Positions 1 through 6,817 of a DNA stretch of 17,384 bases are shown piece by piece (positions within the stretch are counted from its first letter, which is position 1; every line of letters starts with the position of its first letter). The notes beneath the pieces are model-generated. The model saw nothing but the letters and a program-made list of their open reading frames with translations, did no database searches and was not told where the DNA came from. The stretch is from an uncultured Clostridia bacterium (GTDB lineage Bacteria > Bacillota > Clostridia > JAAYHZ01): contig CALCRE010000282.1 of NCBI GenBank assembly GCA_937894465.1, positions 1-17,384 of the forward strand, read 5' to 3'. The position numbers were made by a program, and so were the translations under genes.

Positions 1-42
1 GGCACTTCCTCCCACCGCCTAAAGGTGATGGGTTTCCGTGCC
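1..42. repeat. Imperfect 42-nt hairpin, possible IS200/IS605-type end
   Basis: The first 42 bases fold as a two-part hairpin. The outer stem is GGCAC (1-5) with GTGCC (38-42). An internal loop of five bases on each side follows, then an inner stem of 11-19 with 24-32 that contains one A-C mismatch and one G-U pair and closes on a TAAA tetraloop. No T-tract follows, so it is not an ordinary intrinsic terminator. The shape and base composition resemble the subterminal hairpins of IS200/IS605-family elements. This identity is recalled rather than tested, no transposase is visible, and the rest of any element would lie left of the window. Alternatives are an extragenic palindrome or the 3' end of an upstream transcript. 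Confidence 0.4.
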
Positions 43-51
43 TAGTATTAT

Positions 52-723
52 ATGAGTCAAAAAGAATTAACCGATATGATCATGAATTCGGGAGGAGCCT
101 TTGTAGGGTTTTCCGATGTAAGGGAAAGGTTACCGGAGTACTTAAAGGCATATCCTTATGCTATTACATATGGTATAAAGTTATCCGATGCCATCATTGA
201 CGAAATCAGTGAGGAACAACCTACCTACACCTATTTCAATCATTATCGATCGGTAAATTTTCTCATTGACCAAATAGGTTTGAATGTACTGTTAACCTTG
301 CAAAAACAAGGTTACTCTGCATACACCATTGCCGCCTCCCAAAGTATACCTGATTCTAACACACCTTACAGTGGTGTGTTTCCACACAAGACCGGAGCCA
401 TTGCCTCCGGTCTTGGATGGATTGGCAAGAATGGCCTTTTTATCCACAAGGATTTTGGGCCTCGAGTCAGATTAGGAACCGTATTAACCGACATGGAGTT
501 TCAAACGGATCATCAAACAATGGAAAGCCAATGCGGATCCTGTAATAGGTGCGTAGACGCTTGCCCTGCAAAGGCATTGACCGGAACACAATGGGAATAT
601 GGTATGGAAAGAGAAACGCTTGTGGATCCACAAGCCTGCTCAGTCTACATGAATAAAAACTTCAAGCATATCGGCCGGGGATCGGTGTGCGGTATTTGTA
701 TCAAGGTTTGTCCTTACAAATAA
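52..723 (+). CDS. QueG-like double [4Fe-4S] cluster protein
   Basis: This 223-residue protein belongs to the epoxyqueuosine-reductase-like (COG1600-type) group with a C-terminal double [4Fe-4S] domain. The cluster cysteines are C161, C164, C167 and C171 in a CxxCxxCxxxCP motif, then C196 and C213, C216 and C220 in CGICIKVCP. A conserved segment PHKTGAIASGLGWIGKNGL (residues 111-129) precedes them, as in QueG relatives. It is much shorter than genuine QueG and ends directly after the second cluster, so a redox or electron-transfer role is likely but the substrate is unknown. I would not call it queG. The ATG is separated from the hairpin at 1-42 by 9 bases and has no good Shine-Dalgarno sequence, so expression may be weak or may depend on sequence left of the window. 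The N-terminus looks complete by comparison with remembered family members. Confidence 0.85.
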   Translation: MSQKELTDMIMNSGGAFVGFSDVRERLPEYLKAYPYAITYGIKLSDAIIDEISEEQPTYTYFNHYRSVNFLIDQIGLNVLLTLQKQGYSAYTIAASQSIPDSNTPYSGVFPHKTGAIASGLGWIGKNGLFIHKDFGPRVRLGTVLTDMEFQTDHQTMESQCGSCNRCVDACPAKALTGTQWEYGMERETLVDPQACSVYMNKNFKHIGRGSVCGICIKVCPYK

Positions 724-802
724 CGGGAAGAACCAGTAAGAACAAAGATAATAAGGTATAATTGAGATAGTATTTCCAAATCTTTCAAAACCGGAGGTTA
801 AC

Positions 803-1828
803 ATGGATAAAGTTAAAAAACGATTCGGAGTAGGTATTGCAGGAGCAGGATGGGTGTCCGGGGAGCATATCAAAGCTTACATAAACAACCCGTATACAGA
901 TATCGTGGGCATATATAGCCGAACAGCTCAAACCGCCAAGGAAAAGTTAGAGGAGCACGGGGTTTCCGGCAAGGGATATGGTTCCTATGAGGAGATGATG
1001 AAGGATCCCCAAATTGACATTGTATCTATTTGTACTCCTCCTGATGTTCATTGTGAACAGGTCATCAAAGGAGCGGAAGCCGGAAAGCACATGGTGATAG
1101 AAAAACCGTTGGCGATGAACTACGGGGATGTTTGTAAAATGAAAGAAGCGGTTCAAAAAGCCGGTGTCACTACCGTTGTCAGCTTTGTACTACGCTGGAA
1201 CCCTATGTTTGAAACCACCAAAAAACTATTGGAAGATGACACGGTGGGTAAATTAATGTATTTGGAATGTGATTATTGGCATTGGATCGGGCCACATTAC
1301 GGCCAATACAAATGGTCCAGTACCAAAGAAAAAGGCGGAGACAGTCTCATGTCAGCCGGGTGCCACGCAGTAGACGCATTACGTTGGTTTGGCGGAGAAA
1401 TCACTGAAGTCTTCGGATATTCCGCACCGGGATTCGACAACTCTGATTATGAGTTTGATCCTAACTTAGTTGCAGTGTTAAAATTCGAAAACGGAGCAAT
1501 CGGAAAAGTTTCTTCCGTCTTAGAATGCAAGACACCTTACATTTTCAATCTGCACCTAGTCGGTCAAAAAGGAACCATATTAAACAATAAGGTGTATTCA
1601 CACAAGTATCCGGGGCAACAAGGATATTTCGAGTATCCTGTCATTCTACCGGATTCCGGAGATGTGACTCATCATCCATTTGCTGATGAGATCAACCATT
1701 TCATTGATTGTATCCATCAAGGCACACAGCCCATCACCAACTTGGATGATGCTGCAAAAACCATGGAAGTATGTTTTGCCATCAGTGAATCGGCTAAAAC
1801 AGGAAAACCGGTTCAATTACCCCTATAG
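803..1828 (+). CDS. Gfo/Idh/MocA family oxidoreductase
   Basis: A 341-residue NAD(P)-dependent sugar or inositol-type dehydrogenase. The N-terminal Rossmann fold shows the dinucleotide-binding GIAGAGWVSGEH (residues 11-22). The family motif EKP is at 100-102, with Lys101 as the expected catalytic or cofactor-contacting lysine. The C-terminal domain has AGCHAVDALRW, with His188 and Asp191 in the position of the conserved H-x-x-D pair. Length is normal for the family. The start has a strong GGAGG ribosome binding site at 793-797. A TATAAT hexamer at 757-762 could be a -10 box, but no matching -35 is visible. The gene ends at a clear terminator, so it is not obviously co-transcribed with the glycosidase downstream. 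The substrate cannot be read from the sequence. Its surroundings suggest a sugar or a sugar derivative. Confidence 0.93.
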   Translation: MDKVKKRFGVGIAGAGWVSGEHIKAYINNPYTDIVGIYSRTAQTAKEKLEEHGVSGKGYGSYEEMMKDPQIDIVSICTPPDVHCEQVIKGAEAGKHMVIEKPLAMNYGDVCKMKEAVQKAGVTTVVSFVLRWNPMFETTKKLLEDDTVGKLMYLECDYWHWIGPHYGQYKWSSTKEKGGDSLMSAGCHAVDALRWFGGEITEVFGYSAPGFDNSDYEFDPNLVAVLKFENGAIGKVSSVLECKTPYIFNLHLVGQKGTILNNKVYSHKYPGQQGYFEYPVILPDSGDVTHHPFADEINHFIDCIHQGTQPITNLDDAAKTMEVCFAISESAKTGKPVQLPL

Positions 1829-1847
1829 AATACAACATCGTAAATTC

Positions 1848-1880
1848 ACCCCTATCAAAGCAGATAGGGGTTTGCTTTCT
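1848..1880 (+). terminator. Rho-independent terminator after Gfo/Idh gene
   Basis: A perfect 9-bp stem, ACCCCTATC (1848-1856) with GATAGGGGT (1863-1871), encloses a 6-base loop and is followed by a T-rich run (TTGCTTTCTTG). It lies 20 bases after the oxidoreductase stop. The end of the coding region carries a second copy of the 5' arm (ACCCCTAT, 1819-1826) that could pair with the same 3' arm. Confidence 0.85.
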
Positions 1881-1928
1881 TGTTTAAAAAAGTTTTCGGG
1901 AAGATTGATTAGTTAGGAGGAAATACAT

Positions 1929-3512
1929 ATGGAAAACATTATTGTTAGTTCAAATGAATTCACATACCCGGACAGAAAAGTTTATGACAGTATGTCAGAT
2001 GAAATATCTCTTCACACACCAAGGGGGTCATATGCAACCATTCAATTATTGTTCTTTGATGTACCGGATCAGTCTATCATCTCCGTCCGGTTGACGGATG
2101 ACTTTGAAGACAGAAAAACTGATTGTTATGAACTGGTCCCGGTATTTGTGGAGGACAGCAGCAACATTGATCATACAAATCCGGTTCCATACTGCCCCAA
2201 TCGTGTCGCCCCTTTTTATATCTATGACTGCTTAAAACCTCTAGGTGAAAAAGTGACACCAAAAGACGGAACCATTGGCTTGTATCTTAGTTTTCCAATT
2301 GATAAAAAAGACAAGCCCGGCTTACTTTCAGGTACGGTGATGATCGTTGTAAGGGGACATCTTTTTGAGATACCCATTCAAATTCGAATCCATGAAGCCA
2401 TTGTTCCGGAAAAAGGCACTCTTAAAATGGTAAATGGATATAGTTCCTCTAAAATTCCTGAATATTTTCATGTAGAAGACGGATCACCGGATCATAAACG
2501 AATTGATGCAGAACACCTGCATTTATTACGTCGTATGCGTCAAAACATGATGTATGTTGGTGGAGTGATCACAACCCGCGACGAAGAGGGTAATTATCAA
2601 TTTGATTTTTCACCCTTAGAGCATCAAGTCGAATATTATCAATCCTTTGGGTTTCAATATTTCCTCATGTCTTCTGTAGGAGGACGTAAAAGCTGGAAGG
2701 AATCCACCATCTTGGTGGGTCCGGAGAGGCTTCCTGCCATGAGTTATGAAGCATTCCGGTACTTATCTCAATACCTCCCCGCCTTAAGGCGATTTTTAAA
2801 AGAAAAGGATTGGACCGATTGTTTCCTTTTAGGTGTCAGCGACGAACCCAATGATGCCAATGCAACGGAGTTTCGTGCTCTTTGCGGCCTTGTCCGAAAG
2901 TTTTTCCCGGAGATACGATTAGCTGACGCATTGTCTTACACTGCGGTACATGGGGCATTGGATGTTTGGATTCCCTTAAACGCCGAGTATGACAAACATC
3001 AAAAAGAGTTTGAAAGCTACCGAACCGGAAAGGATGAACTATGGCACTATGTTTGTTGTGTCCCTCGAAAGGAAGGCTACATCAATCGGTTTATGGATTA
3101 CCCCTTATTGTCCACCCGATACTTGTTCTGGGGGAACTATAAATATAGGATGACCGGATACTTGCACTGGGCTTCCAATGTATACCAACCGGGTCAAGAT
3201 CCTTTTAAGCAAAACAATCCTTCTCATCGCAATGCCGACTCTGTTTGCATATTGCCCCCGGGAGACACCCATGTCATCTATCCCGGAAAAGATCGGCCTT
3301 GGATGTCCATGAGGCTTGAAGCCCACAGGCAAAGCGCAGAGGAATACGAGTTGTTTAAGATATTGGAAAAACGCAACAAGCAAAAGGCAGATGCTTTATG
3401 CGAACAATGCTTTAAATCCTTTAACAAAGTGGAGTACAATCCGGTATTATTTGAGCAGACAAGAATTCAACTGTTGGAGGAAGCATCCAAGGGGACGGTT
3501 CTCAACAAATAA
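1929..3512 (+). CDS. DUF4091 / GH123-like glycoside hydrolase
   Basis: A 527-residue protein with an N-terminal beta-rich region (about 1-155) and a C-terminal TIM-barrel-like domain of the DUF4091/GH123 type. The key motif is VSDEP (303-307), with adjacent Asp305-Glu306. In characterised GH123 beta-N-acetylgalactosaminidases an Asp-Glu pair supports substrate-assisted catalysis. The aromatic motif GYLHWASNVY (410-419) also matches the end of the family barrel. No signal peptide is seen, so it should be cytoplasmic. The start is set by AGGAGG at 1915-1920, eight bases before the ATG. The radical SAM gene follows after 13 bases, so the two are probably co-transcribed. Activity on beta-HexNAc linkages is inferred from family membership, and DUF4091 members are often uncharacterised. 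Confidence 0.82.
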   Translation: MENIIVSSNEFTYPDRKVYDSMSDEISLHTPRGSYATIQLLFFDVPDQSIISVRLTDDFEDRKTDCYELVPVFVEDSSNIDHTNPVPYCPNRVAPFYIYDCLKPLGEKVTPKDGTIGLYLSFPIDKKDKPGLLSGTVMIVVRGHLFEIPIQIRIHEAIVPEKGTLKMVNGYSSSKIPEYFHVEDGSPDHKRIDAEHLHLLRRMRQNMMYVGGVITTRDEEGNYQFDFSPLEHQVEYYQSFGFQYFLMSSVGGRKSWKESTILVGPERLPAMSYEAFRYLSQYLPALRRFLKEKDWTDCFLLGVSDEPNDANATEFRALCGLVRKFFPEIRLADALSYTAVHGALDVWIPLNAEYDKHQKEFESYRTGKDELWHYVCCVPRKEGYINRFMDYPLLSTRYLFWGNYKYRMTGYLHWASNVYQPGQDPFKQNNPSHRNADSVCILPPGDTHVIYPGKDRPWMSMRLEAHRQSAEEYELFKILEKRNKQKADALCEQCFKSFNKVEYNPVLFEQTRIQLLEEASKGTVLNK

Positions 3513-3525
3513 CGAGGAATGAACT

Positions 3526-4392
3526 ATGCACTTTGTAGACGCCAAAGGAATCTTATCCGCTAAAAACAGTATGAACATCTACCGTGGTTGCACCCACGGT
3601 TGCATATATTGCGACAGCCGTAGCACATGTTATCAAATGAAACATGATTTTGAAGATATCGAGGTCAAGCAAAACGCTCCTGTTCTATTAGAAGAAGCAC
3701 TTCGCAAAAAACGCAAAAGGTGCATGATCGGAACAGGAGCGATGTGCGACCCTTATATGCATTGCGAGGAAAAACTCGGCCTTACAAGAAAGTGCCTTGA
3801 AATCATCCACCGATATGGCTTCGGTCTTTCCATACAAACAAAATCCGATCGTATCCTTCGTGACTTAAGCCTGTTAAAAAGTATAAATGAACAATCCAAA
3901 TGCGTGGTGCAAATGACACTGACCACCTATGACCCGGAATTGTGCAAAATTCTCGAGCCCCATGTGTGCACAACCAAAAGACGATACGAAACACTAAAAG
4001 TCATGCAGGAAAACGGTATTCCCACGGTTGTTTGGCTCACTCCCCTGTTACCCTTTATCAATGACACCCAAGAGAACTTACGGGGAATTCTTGATTACTG
4101 CTTTGATGCAGGTGTAAAAGGAATTATATGTTTCGAGATGGGTGTAACTCTTCGAGATGGTGACCGTGAGTTTTTTTATACTGCACTGGATCGTCACTTT
4201 CCTGGGATCAAGCAACAGTATATCCGTCGATATGGAAACTCCTATATCTGTACAAGCGATAATAATGAGGCGCTCATGAAGATTTTCAACGATGAATGTG
4301 AAGCCCATGGTGTGATGCACAACATAGGGCAAGTCTTCGAATACATGAGTGAATTCCCCAATCAATCCGGTACGCAATTGAGTTTGATATAG
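3526..4392 (+). CDS. SPL-family radical SAM protein
   Basis: A 288-residue radical SAM enzyme of the spore-photoproduct-lyase-like (COG1533, SplB-related) group. The [4Fe-4S]/SAM motif C-x3-C-x2-C is visible as GCTHGCIYC, with Cys22, Cys26 and Cys29, preceded by the typical SMNIYRG segment. GTGAMCDPYMHCEE follows around residues 69-82 and is characteristic of this subgroup. Members of this subgroup are usually not true SplB enzymes, and their substrates are unknown. The start is supported by CGAGGAA at 3513-3519, immediately after the glycosidase stop, which indicates an operon with the DUF4091 gene. No function can be assigned beyond radical chemistry. Repair or modification of a nucleic acid is possible, and the sugar-locus context may be coincidental. 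Confidence 0.85.
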   Translation: MHFVDAKGILSAKNSMNIYRGCTHGCIYCDSRSTCYQMKHDFEDIEVKQNAPVLLEEALRKKRKRCMIGTGAMCDPYMHCEEKLGLTRKCLEIIHRYGFGLSIQTKSDRILRDLSLLKSINEQSKCVVQMTLTTYDPELCKILEPHVCTTKRRYETLKVMQENGIPTVVWLTPLLPFINDTQENLRGILDYCFDAGVKGIICFEMGVTLRDGDREFFYTALDRHFPGIKQQYIRRYGNSYICTSDNNEALMKIFNDECEAHGVMHNIGQVFEYMSEFPNQSGTQLSLI

Positions 4393-4523
4393 CGGATTTC
4401 GATCGACAACTTAGAAATCCATGTGAGTCAATATTCTGTCAAGCCTGTAAAAAATGGTGTACTATGTAAAGTGGGATATAATGCAAGCAAATGCTCCCCG
4501 GGGAATAATGTTCTAATATTTTT

Positions 4524-4552
4524 TTGACATTGTATCGGTGTTCCGATATGAT
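4524..4552 (+). promoter_or_regulatory. Sigma-A promoter with embedded operator
   Basis: A perfect -35 TTGACA (4524-4529) is separated by exactly 17 bases from a near-consensus -10 TATGAT (4547-4552). The spacer contains a perfect inverted repeat, TATCGG (4533-4538) and CCGATA (4543-4548), with a 4-base centre that overlaps the start of the -10 box. Transcription would begin near 4559, just before the ribosome binding site of the HTH gene. The position of the dyad is what autorepression by the HTH protein would require. That is inference. Confidence 0.8.
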
Positions 4553-4570
4553 GTTCATGAGGTGAGCAGT

Positions 4571-5023
4571 ATGAGATTTGAAGAACTTTTACGGGACCGA
4601 AGAATTTCCCGATATTATTTATCTAAAACCAGCGGCGTTCCATGGGCAACTCTTGCGGACATTTATTCCGGCAAAACCCGTTTGGAACGGTGCAATGCGG
4701 GTACTCTTCTGAAGCTCTCAAAGGCATTAGATATGTCTTTAGAAGATCTTTTACAAGTTGATAACAGTCCGAACCCAAACGCTACAGGCGGAAAACCTGC
4801 TAATAAAGACTACTTGGAATGCGACCTTCCGGCTAGCATTCAAAAGGCTATTACTGAATACTTAGAAGGGGAAAAGGATCAAGTGCTTCACTTAGATTGC
4901 CTTAGTGATGAGTTGTACGGAGCCATTAATTCCAATCTCTGGGGTGGCCGAATAAATGAAGAACAAGCAGATTACTTGCGTAAAAAGTATTTGTACGGAA
5001 CCGAGGTGAACACAGATGATTGA
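4571..5023 (+). CDS. HTH antitoxin-type regulator of a HipA module
   Basis: A 150-residue DNA-binding protein with an N-terminal Xre/HTH-like domain (about 1-63), including YLSKTSGVPWATLADIYSGK around the recognition helix. A linker (64-80) leads to a C-terminal helical domain (about 83-143) with LPASIQKAITEYLEG and the tail EEQADYLRKKYLYG. This arrangement is familiar from clostridial HTH proteins encoded directly before HipA-like toxins. An upstream in-frame ATG at 4538 exists, but it lies within the promoter and before the likely transcription start, so 4571 is chosen, with GAGGTGAG at 4559-4566. The next start codon (5016) overlaps the end of this gene by 8 bases, showing translational coupling to a now broken toxin. 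It probably represses its own promoter through the inverted repeat at 4533-4548. Confidence 0.82.
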   Translation: MRFEELLRDRRISRYYLSKTSGVPWATLADIYSGKTRLERCNAGTLLKLSKALDMSLEDLLQVDNSPNPNATGGKPANKDYLECDLPASIQKAITEYLEGEKDQVLHLDCLSDELYGAINSNLWGGRINEEQADYLRKKYLYGTEVNTDD

Positions 5024-5192
5024 TTTTACATCTTGTGCAGTAAATAAATTCAGATCTATACAGAATCGTCGATAAAACACCGACGCTGTTGCCTGTGCAA
5101 AGGAGTTTTATAAGATTATGCTTTATGAACATAAGGTAAAAATACTTGATTACAGCATGGAACAACTTCTTATCATAGAGCATGGCTACTAG
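5016..5192 (+). pseudogene. Internally deleted HipA-like toxin remnant
   Basis: A start codon at 5016 with a good ribosome binding site (GAGGTGA, 5003-5009) overlaps the end of the HTH gene. It encodes MIDFTSCAVNKFR, which matches the conserved beginning of HipA-like toxins paired with this HTH type, then diverges and stops at 5073-5075 after 19 residues. In the same frame after that stop, codons 5076-5189 encode a segment containing AKEFYKIMLYEHKVKILDYS and ending HGY. This resembles the C-terminal helix of such toxins (a weaker match, from memory). The simplest reading is loss of nearly all of the kinase domain, leaving both tips. No catalytic residues remain. The 19-residue ORF could still be translated. 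Confidence 0.55.
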
Positions 5193-5275
5193 AAGTATAC
5201 CAGGTAGGAGCTCTCCATATAAATCATATGCAAAAGAAAGCGGATATGTTCCCGAGAACGGAAATAACATTTATT
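5193..5275. other. Intergenic stretch with no recognised feature
   Basis: Between the HipA remnant and the YgiT-type remnant I see no coding signal, hairpin or repeat that I can support. An open frame at 5182-5397 on the plus strand crosses this stretch, but it has no ribosome binding site and is largely the antisense of the zinc-finger remnant. Confidence 0.5.
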
Positions 5276-5466
5276 CTATCTTCTCGTGCCAAGGGTGCAA
5301 GGACTCACATCGAGATGCTCAGCCACTTCATCAGAATAAAATTCTGCACCACATTGATCACATTCGTCGCAAGGTACATTTTAATCACAATCACTGATTT
5401 TTTATAATCTACAACATGGGTAGTTGTACTTTCCTTCATCATTTTACTTTTACAAAAAATACACAT
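5276..5466 (-). pseudogene. Frameshifted YgiT-type zinc-finger (MqsA-like) remnant
   Basis: On the minus strand an ATG at 5466-5464, with AGGAG at 5475-5479, begins MCIFCKSKMMKESTTTH (17 residues), giving the first CxxC. The frame then breaks at the T-run 5379-5382 (A-run on the coding strand). Adding one A there continues the protein as NVPCDECDQCGAEFYSDEVA, which supplies the second zinc-binding pair and matches YgiT-type zinc-finger antitoxins. After AEHLD the sequence loses family similarity and stops at 5276-5278. In the unshifted frame the ORF stops at 5305-5307. It therefore carries a one-base deletion and lacks a normal C-terminus. Such proteins usually pair with a DUF4258 toxin encoded just upstream. 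Confidence 0.65.
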
Positions 5467-5478
5467 AATTAGCTCTCC

Positions 5479-5544
5479 TCAAGTTTTCAAGTCATCTTCA
5501 AATTTAATTTTCCTATAGATACTCATGTAATCATTCATTGGCGA
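5479..5544 (-). pseudogene. Possible DUF4258 toxin C-terminal fragment
   Basis: Immediately upstream of the YgiT-type remnant on the minus strand, a short open frame ends RKIKFEDDLKT and stops at 5479-5481, overlapping the ribosome binding site of the zinc-finger gene. A C-terminus of the type K-x-E-D-D-L-K-T and this spacing are what a DUF4258 toxin gene shows when paired with a YgiT-type antitoxin. Only about 21 codons are open, with stops just before, so nothing functional remains. The match is recalled, short, and uncertain. Confidence 0.35.
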
Positions 5545-5674
5545 CTATTACAGTCATCGGAATTATGTAATAAAATTTGACTTGTTGTATTTTAACATAT
5601 TGACCGAGTATATTGATAATTATAGTTAATTCGTGTAAAATTAAGGTAAACAAACAATGAAGTGAGGATGTAAG
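5545..5674. promoter_or_regulatory. AT-rich leader of the HipA-like kinase gene
   Basis: This very AT-rich stretch holds a candidate promoter for the kinase gene: TTGACC (5600-5605) and TATAGT (5621-5626), with a 15-base spacer that is shorter than ideal. A second TTGACT at 5577-5582 has no well placed -10. The kinase ribosome binding site GTGAGGA lies at 5662-5668. No operator like the one at 4533-4548 is present. Confidence 0.3.
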
Positions 5675-6817
5675 ATGCTTTGCACTTTAATGCATAAAAG
5701 AATACCGGTAATCCAAATGACAATTGATGATGGTACATCAAGTATTATAAGCATCGGTCATATTTATGACATTTCGCATCTTCCTATTGGGATTGGTATA
5801 TCAGATGGCAAACCGGATCGTCGTGATTTAAATCATTGGTGGCTTAGCCGTTCAATACCGGCAAGCCGTTCCGGTATTAGAGAAGCCTTGGAGCTTTTAC
5901 AAGTGCCGCATACACAATTACTCTTGACAAAATGTTTCGGATTAAGCCTTTCCGATCAATACTGGATCAATCCTAATGATCATCCATTAGAATGGGAAAA
6001 AATAAACTTCTTTGAAAACCCGTTTTCAGAGGATGTGGGAAATGCGCTATTTGGTATAATACCCGAAGAAACAGAAATTGATCTACTATCACCTGATAAT
6101 ACATCAGATGGTTGGCTAAAAAAGAAATGGTATGTGATCAACGGAAAACATTGTTTAATGAAAGGTGGTAGCAACCCATACCAACAAGAACCGTTGAACG
6201 AAGAAATTGCCTCACATATCATGAAAAGATTACACATCCCTCACACATACTATGAAGTAATTTGGGAAAACGGTTTGCCATACAGCATTTGTGAGGATTT
6301 TGTAACACCTGAGACTGACCTTGTAAGTGCATGGAACATCATGAAAGTGAAAAAAAAGCCCAATCATGTTTCAAGTTATCAACATTTTATTAATTGTTGT
6401 GAAGAATTAGGTATTCCAAATGTGATACCAGGTATTGATCAAATGTTGATCATTGATTATATAATAGCAAATCAGGATAGACACTACAGCAATTTTGGTG
6501 CATTAAGAAATGCCGAAAACCTTGAATGGGTCGGACTTGCCCCCATATTTGACTGCGGGACAAGCCTTTGGTTTGATCAATTGGTTATTGATGCGAATTA
6601 TGCACCAAGCAAACCATTTAAAAAGGAACATAGTGAACAAATCAAATTGGTATCATCCTTTGAAGCATTCAATATCAAAGACCTTGACGATATCACAGAG
6701 GAATTTTCTAAAATACTCAAATCATCACCAACTATTGATAGCAAACGCAGAGTGAGTCTTTGTGCAGCTTTAGATAAAAGAATCAACATGCTTGAGTCAT
6801 TTATTACGTCCATGTAA
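5675..6817 (+). CDS. HipA-like serine/threonine kinase, orphan
   Basis: A 380-residue HipA-domain protein. The N-terminal part (about 1-130) carries LNHWWLSRSIPASR (52-65), LSLSDQYWINP (90-100) and NFFENPFSEDVGNALFG (111-127), a conserved module seen in many clostridial HipA-domain proteins. The kinase part shows a likely ATP lysine Lys163 (KHCLMKGG), an acidic helix residue Glu176 or Glu177 (NEEIASHI), the catalytic loop IANQDRHYSNFG with Asp268 and Asn273, and the metal-binding IFDCGTSL with Asp293. All core residues are present, so it should be active. No antitoxin gene is adjacent: the HTH gene lies 650 bases upstream and is coupled to a different, broken toxin. Its 3' end overlaps the convergent GH43 gene by 14 bases. 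The role may be toxin-like or regulatory; the target is unknown. Confidence 0.85.
   Translation: MLCTLMHKRIPVIQMTIDDGTSSIISIGHIYDISHLPIGIGISDGKPDRRDLNHWWLSRSIPASRSGIREALELLQVPHTQLLLTKCFGLSLSDQYWINPNDHPLEWEKINFFENPFSEDVGNALFGIIPEETEIDLLSPDNTSDGWLKKKWYVINGKHCLMKGGSNPYQQEPLNEEIASHIMKRLHIPHTYYEVIWENGLPYSICEDFVTPETDLVSAWNIMKVKKKPNHVSSYQHFINCCEELGIPNVIPGIDQMLIIDYIIANQDRHYSNFGALRNAENLEWVGLAPIFDCGTSLWFDQLVIDANYAPSKPFKKEHSEQIKLVSSFEAFNIKDLDDITEEFSKILKSSPTIDSKRRVSLCAALDKRINMLESFITSM

Noticed and set aside
4394..4420. Hairpin GGATTTC/GAAATCC just after the radical SAM gene
   Set aside because: The stem is 7 bp with a 13-base loop and no T-tract, too weak to call a terminator.
4495..4504. Perfect palindrome TCCCCGGGGA upstream of the HTH promoter
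   Set aside because: It is only 10 bases, single copy, with no link to the -35 box and no T-tract. It could be an operator half but nothing supports that.
4926..5270. Minus-strand open frame of 114 codons
   Set aside because: It is antisense to the HTH gene and toxin remnant, without a ribosome binding site or recognisable domain.
5293..5351. tRNA-like pairing GGTGCA ... TGCACC followed by A
   Set aside because: There is no T-arm consensus, no D-arm GG, and the interior does not fold into a cloverleaf. The segment lies inside the zinc-finger remnant.
5182..5397. Plus-strand open frame of 71 codons across the toxin-antitoxin debris
   Set aside because: It has no ribosome binding site, and its second half is the antisense of the YgiT-type remnant, whose CxxC motifs are clearly meaningful on the minus strand.
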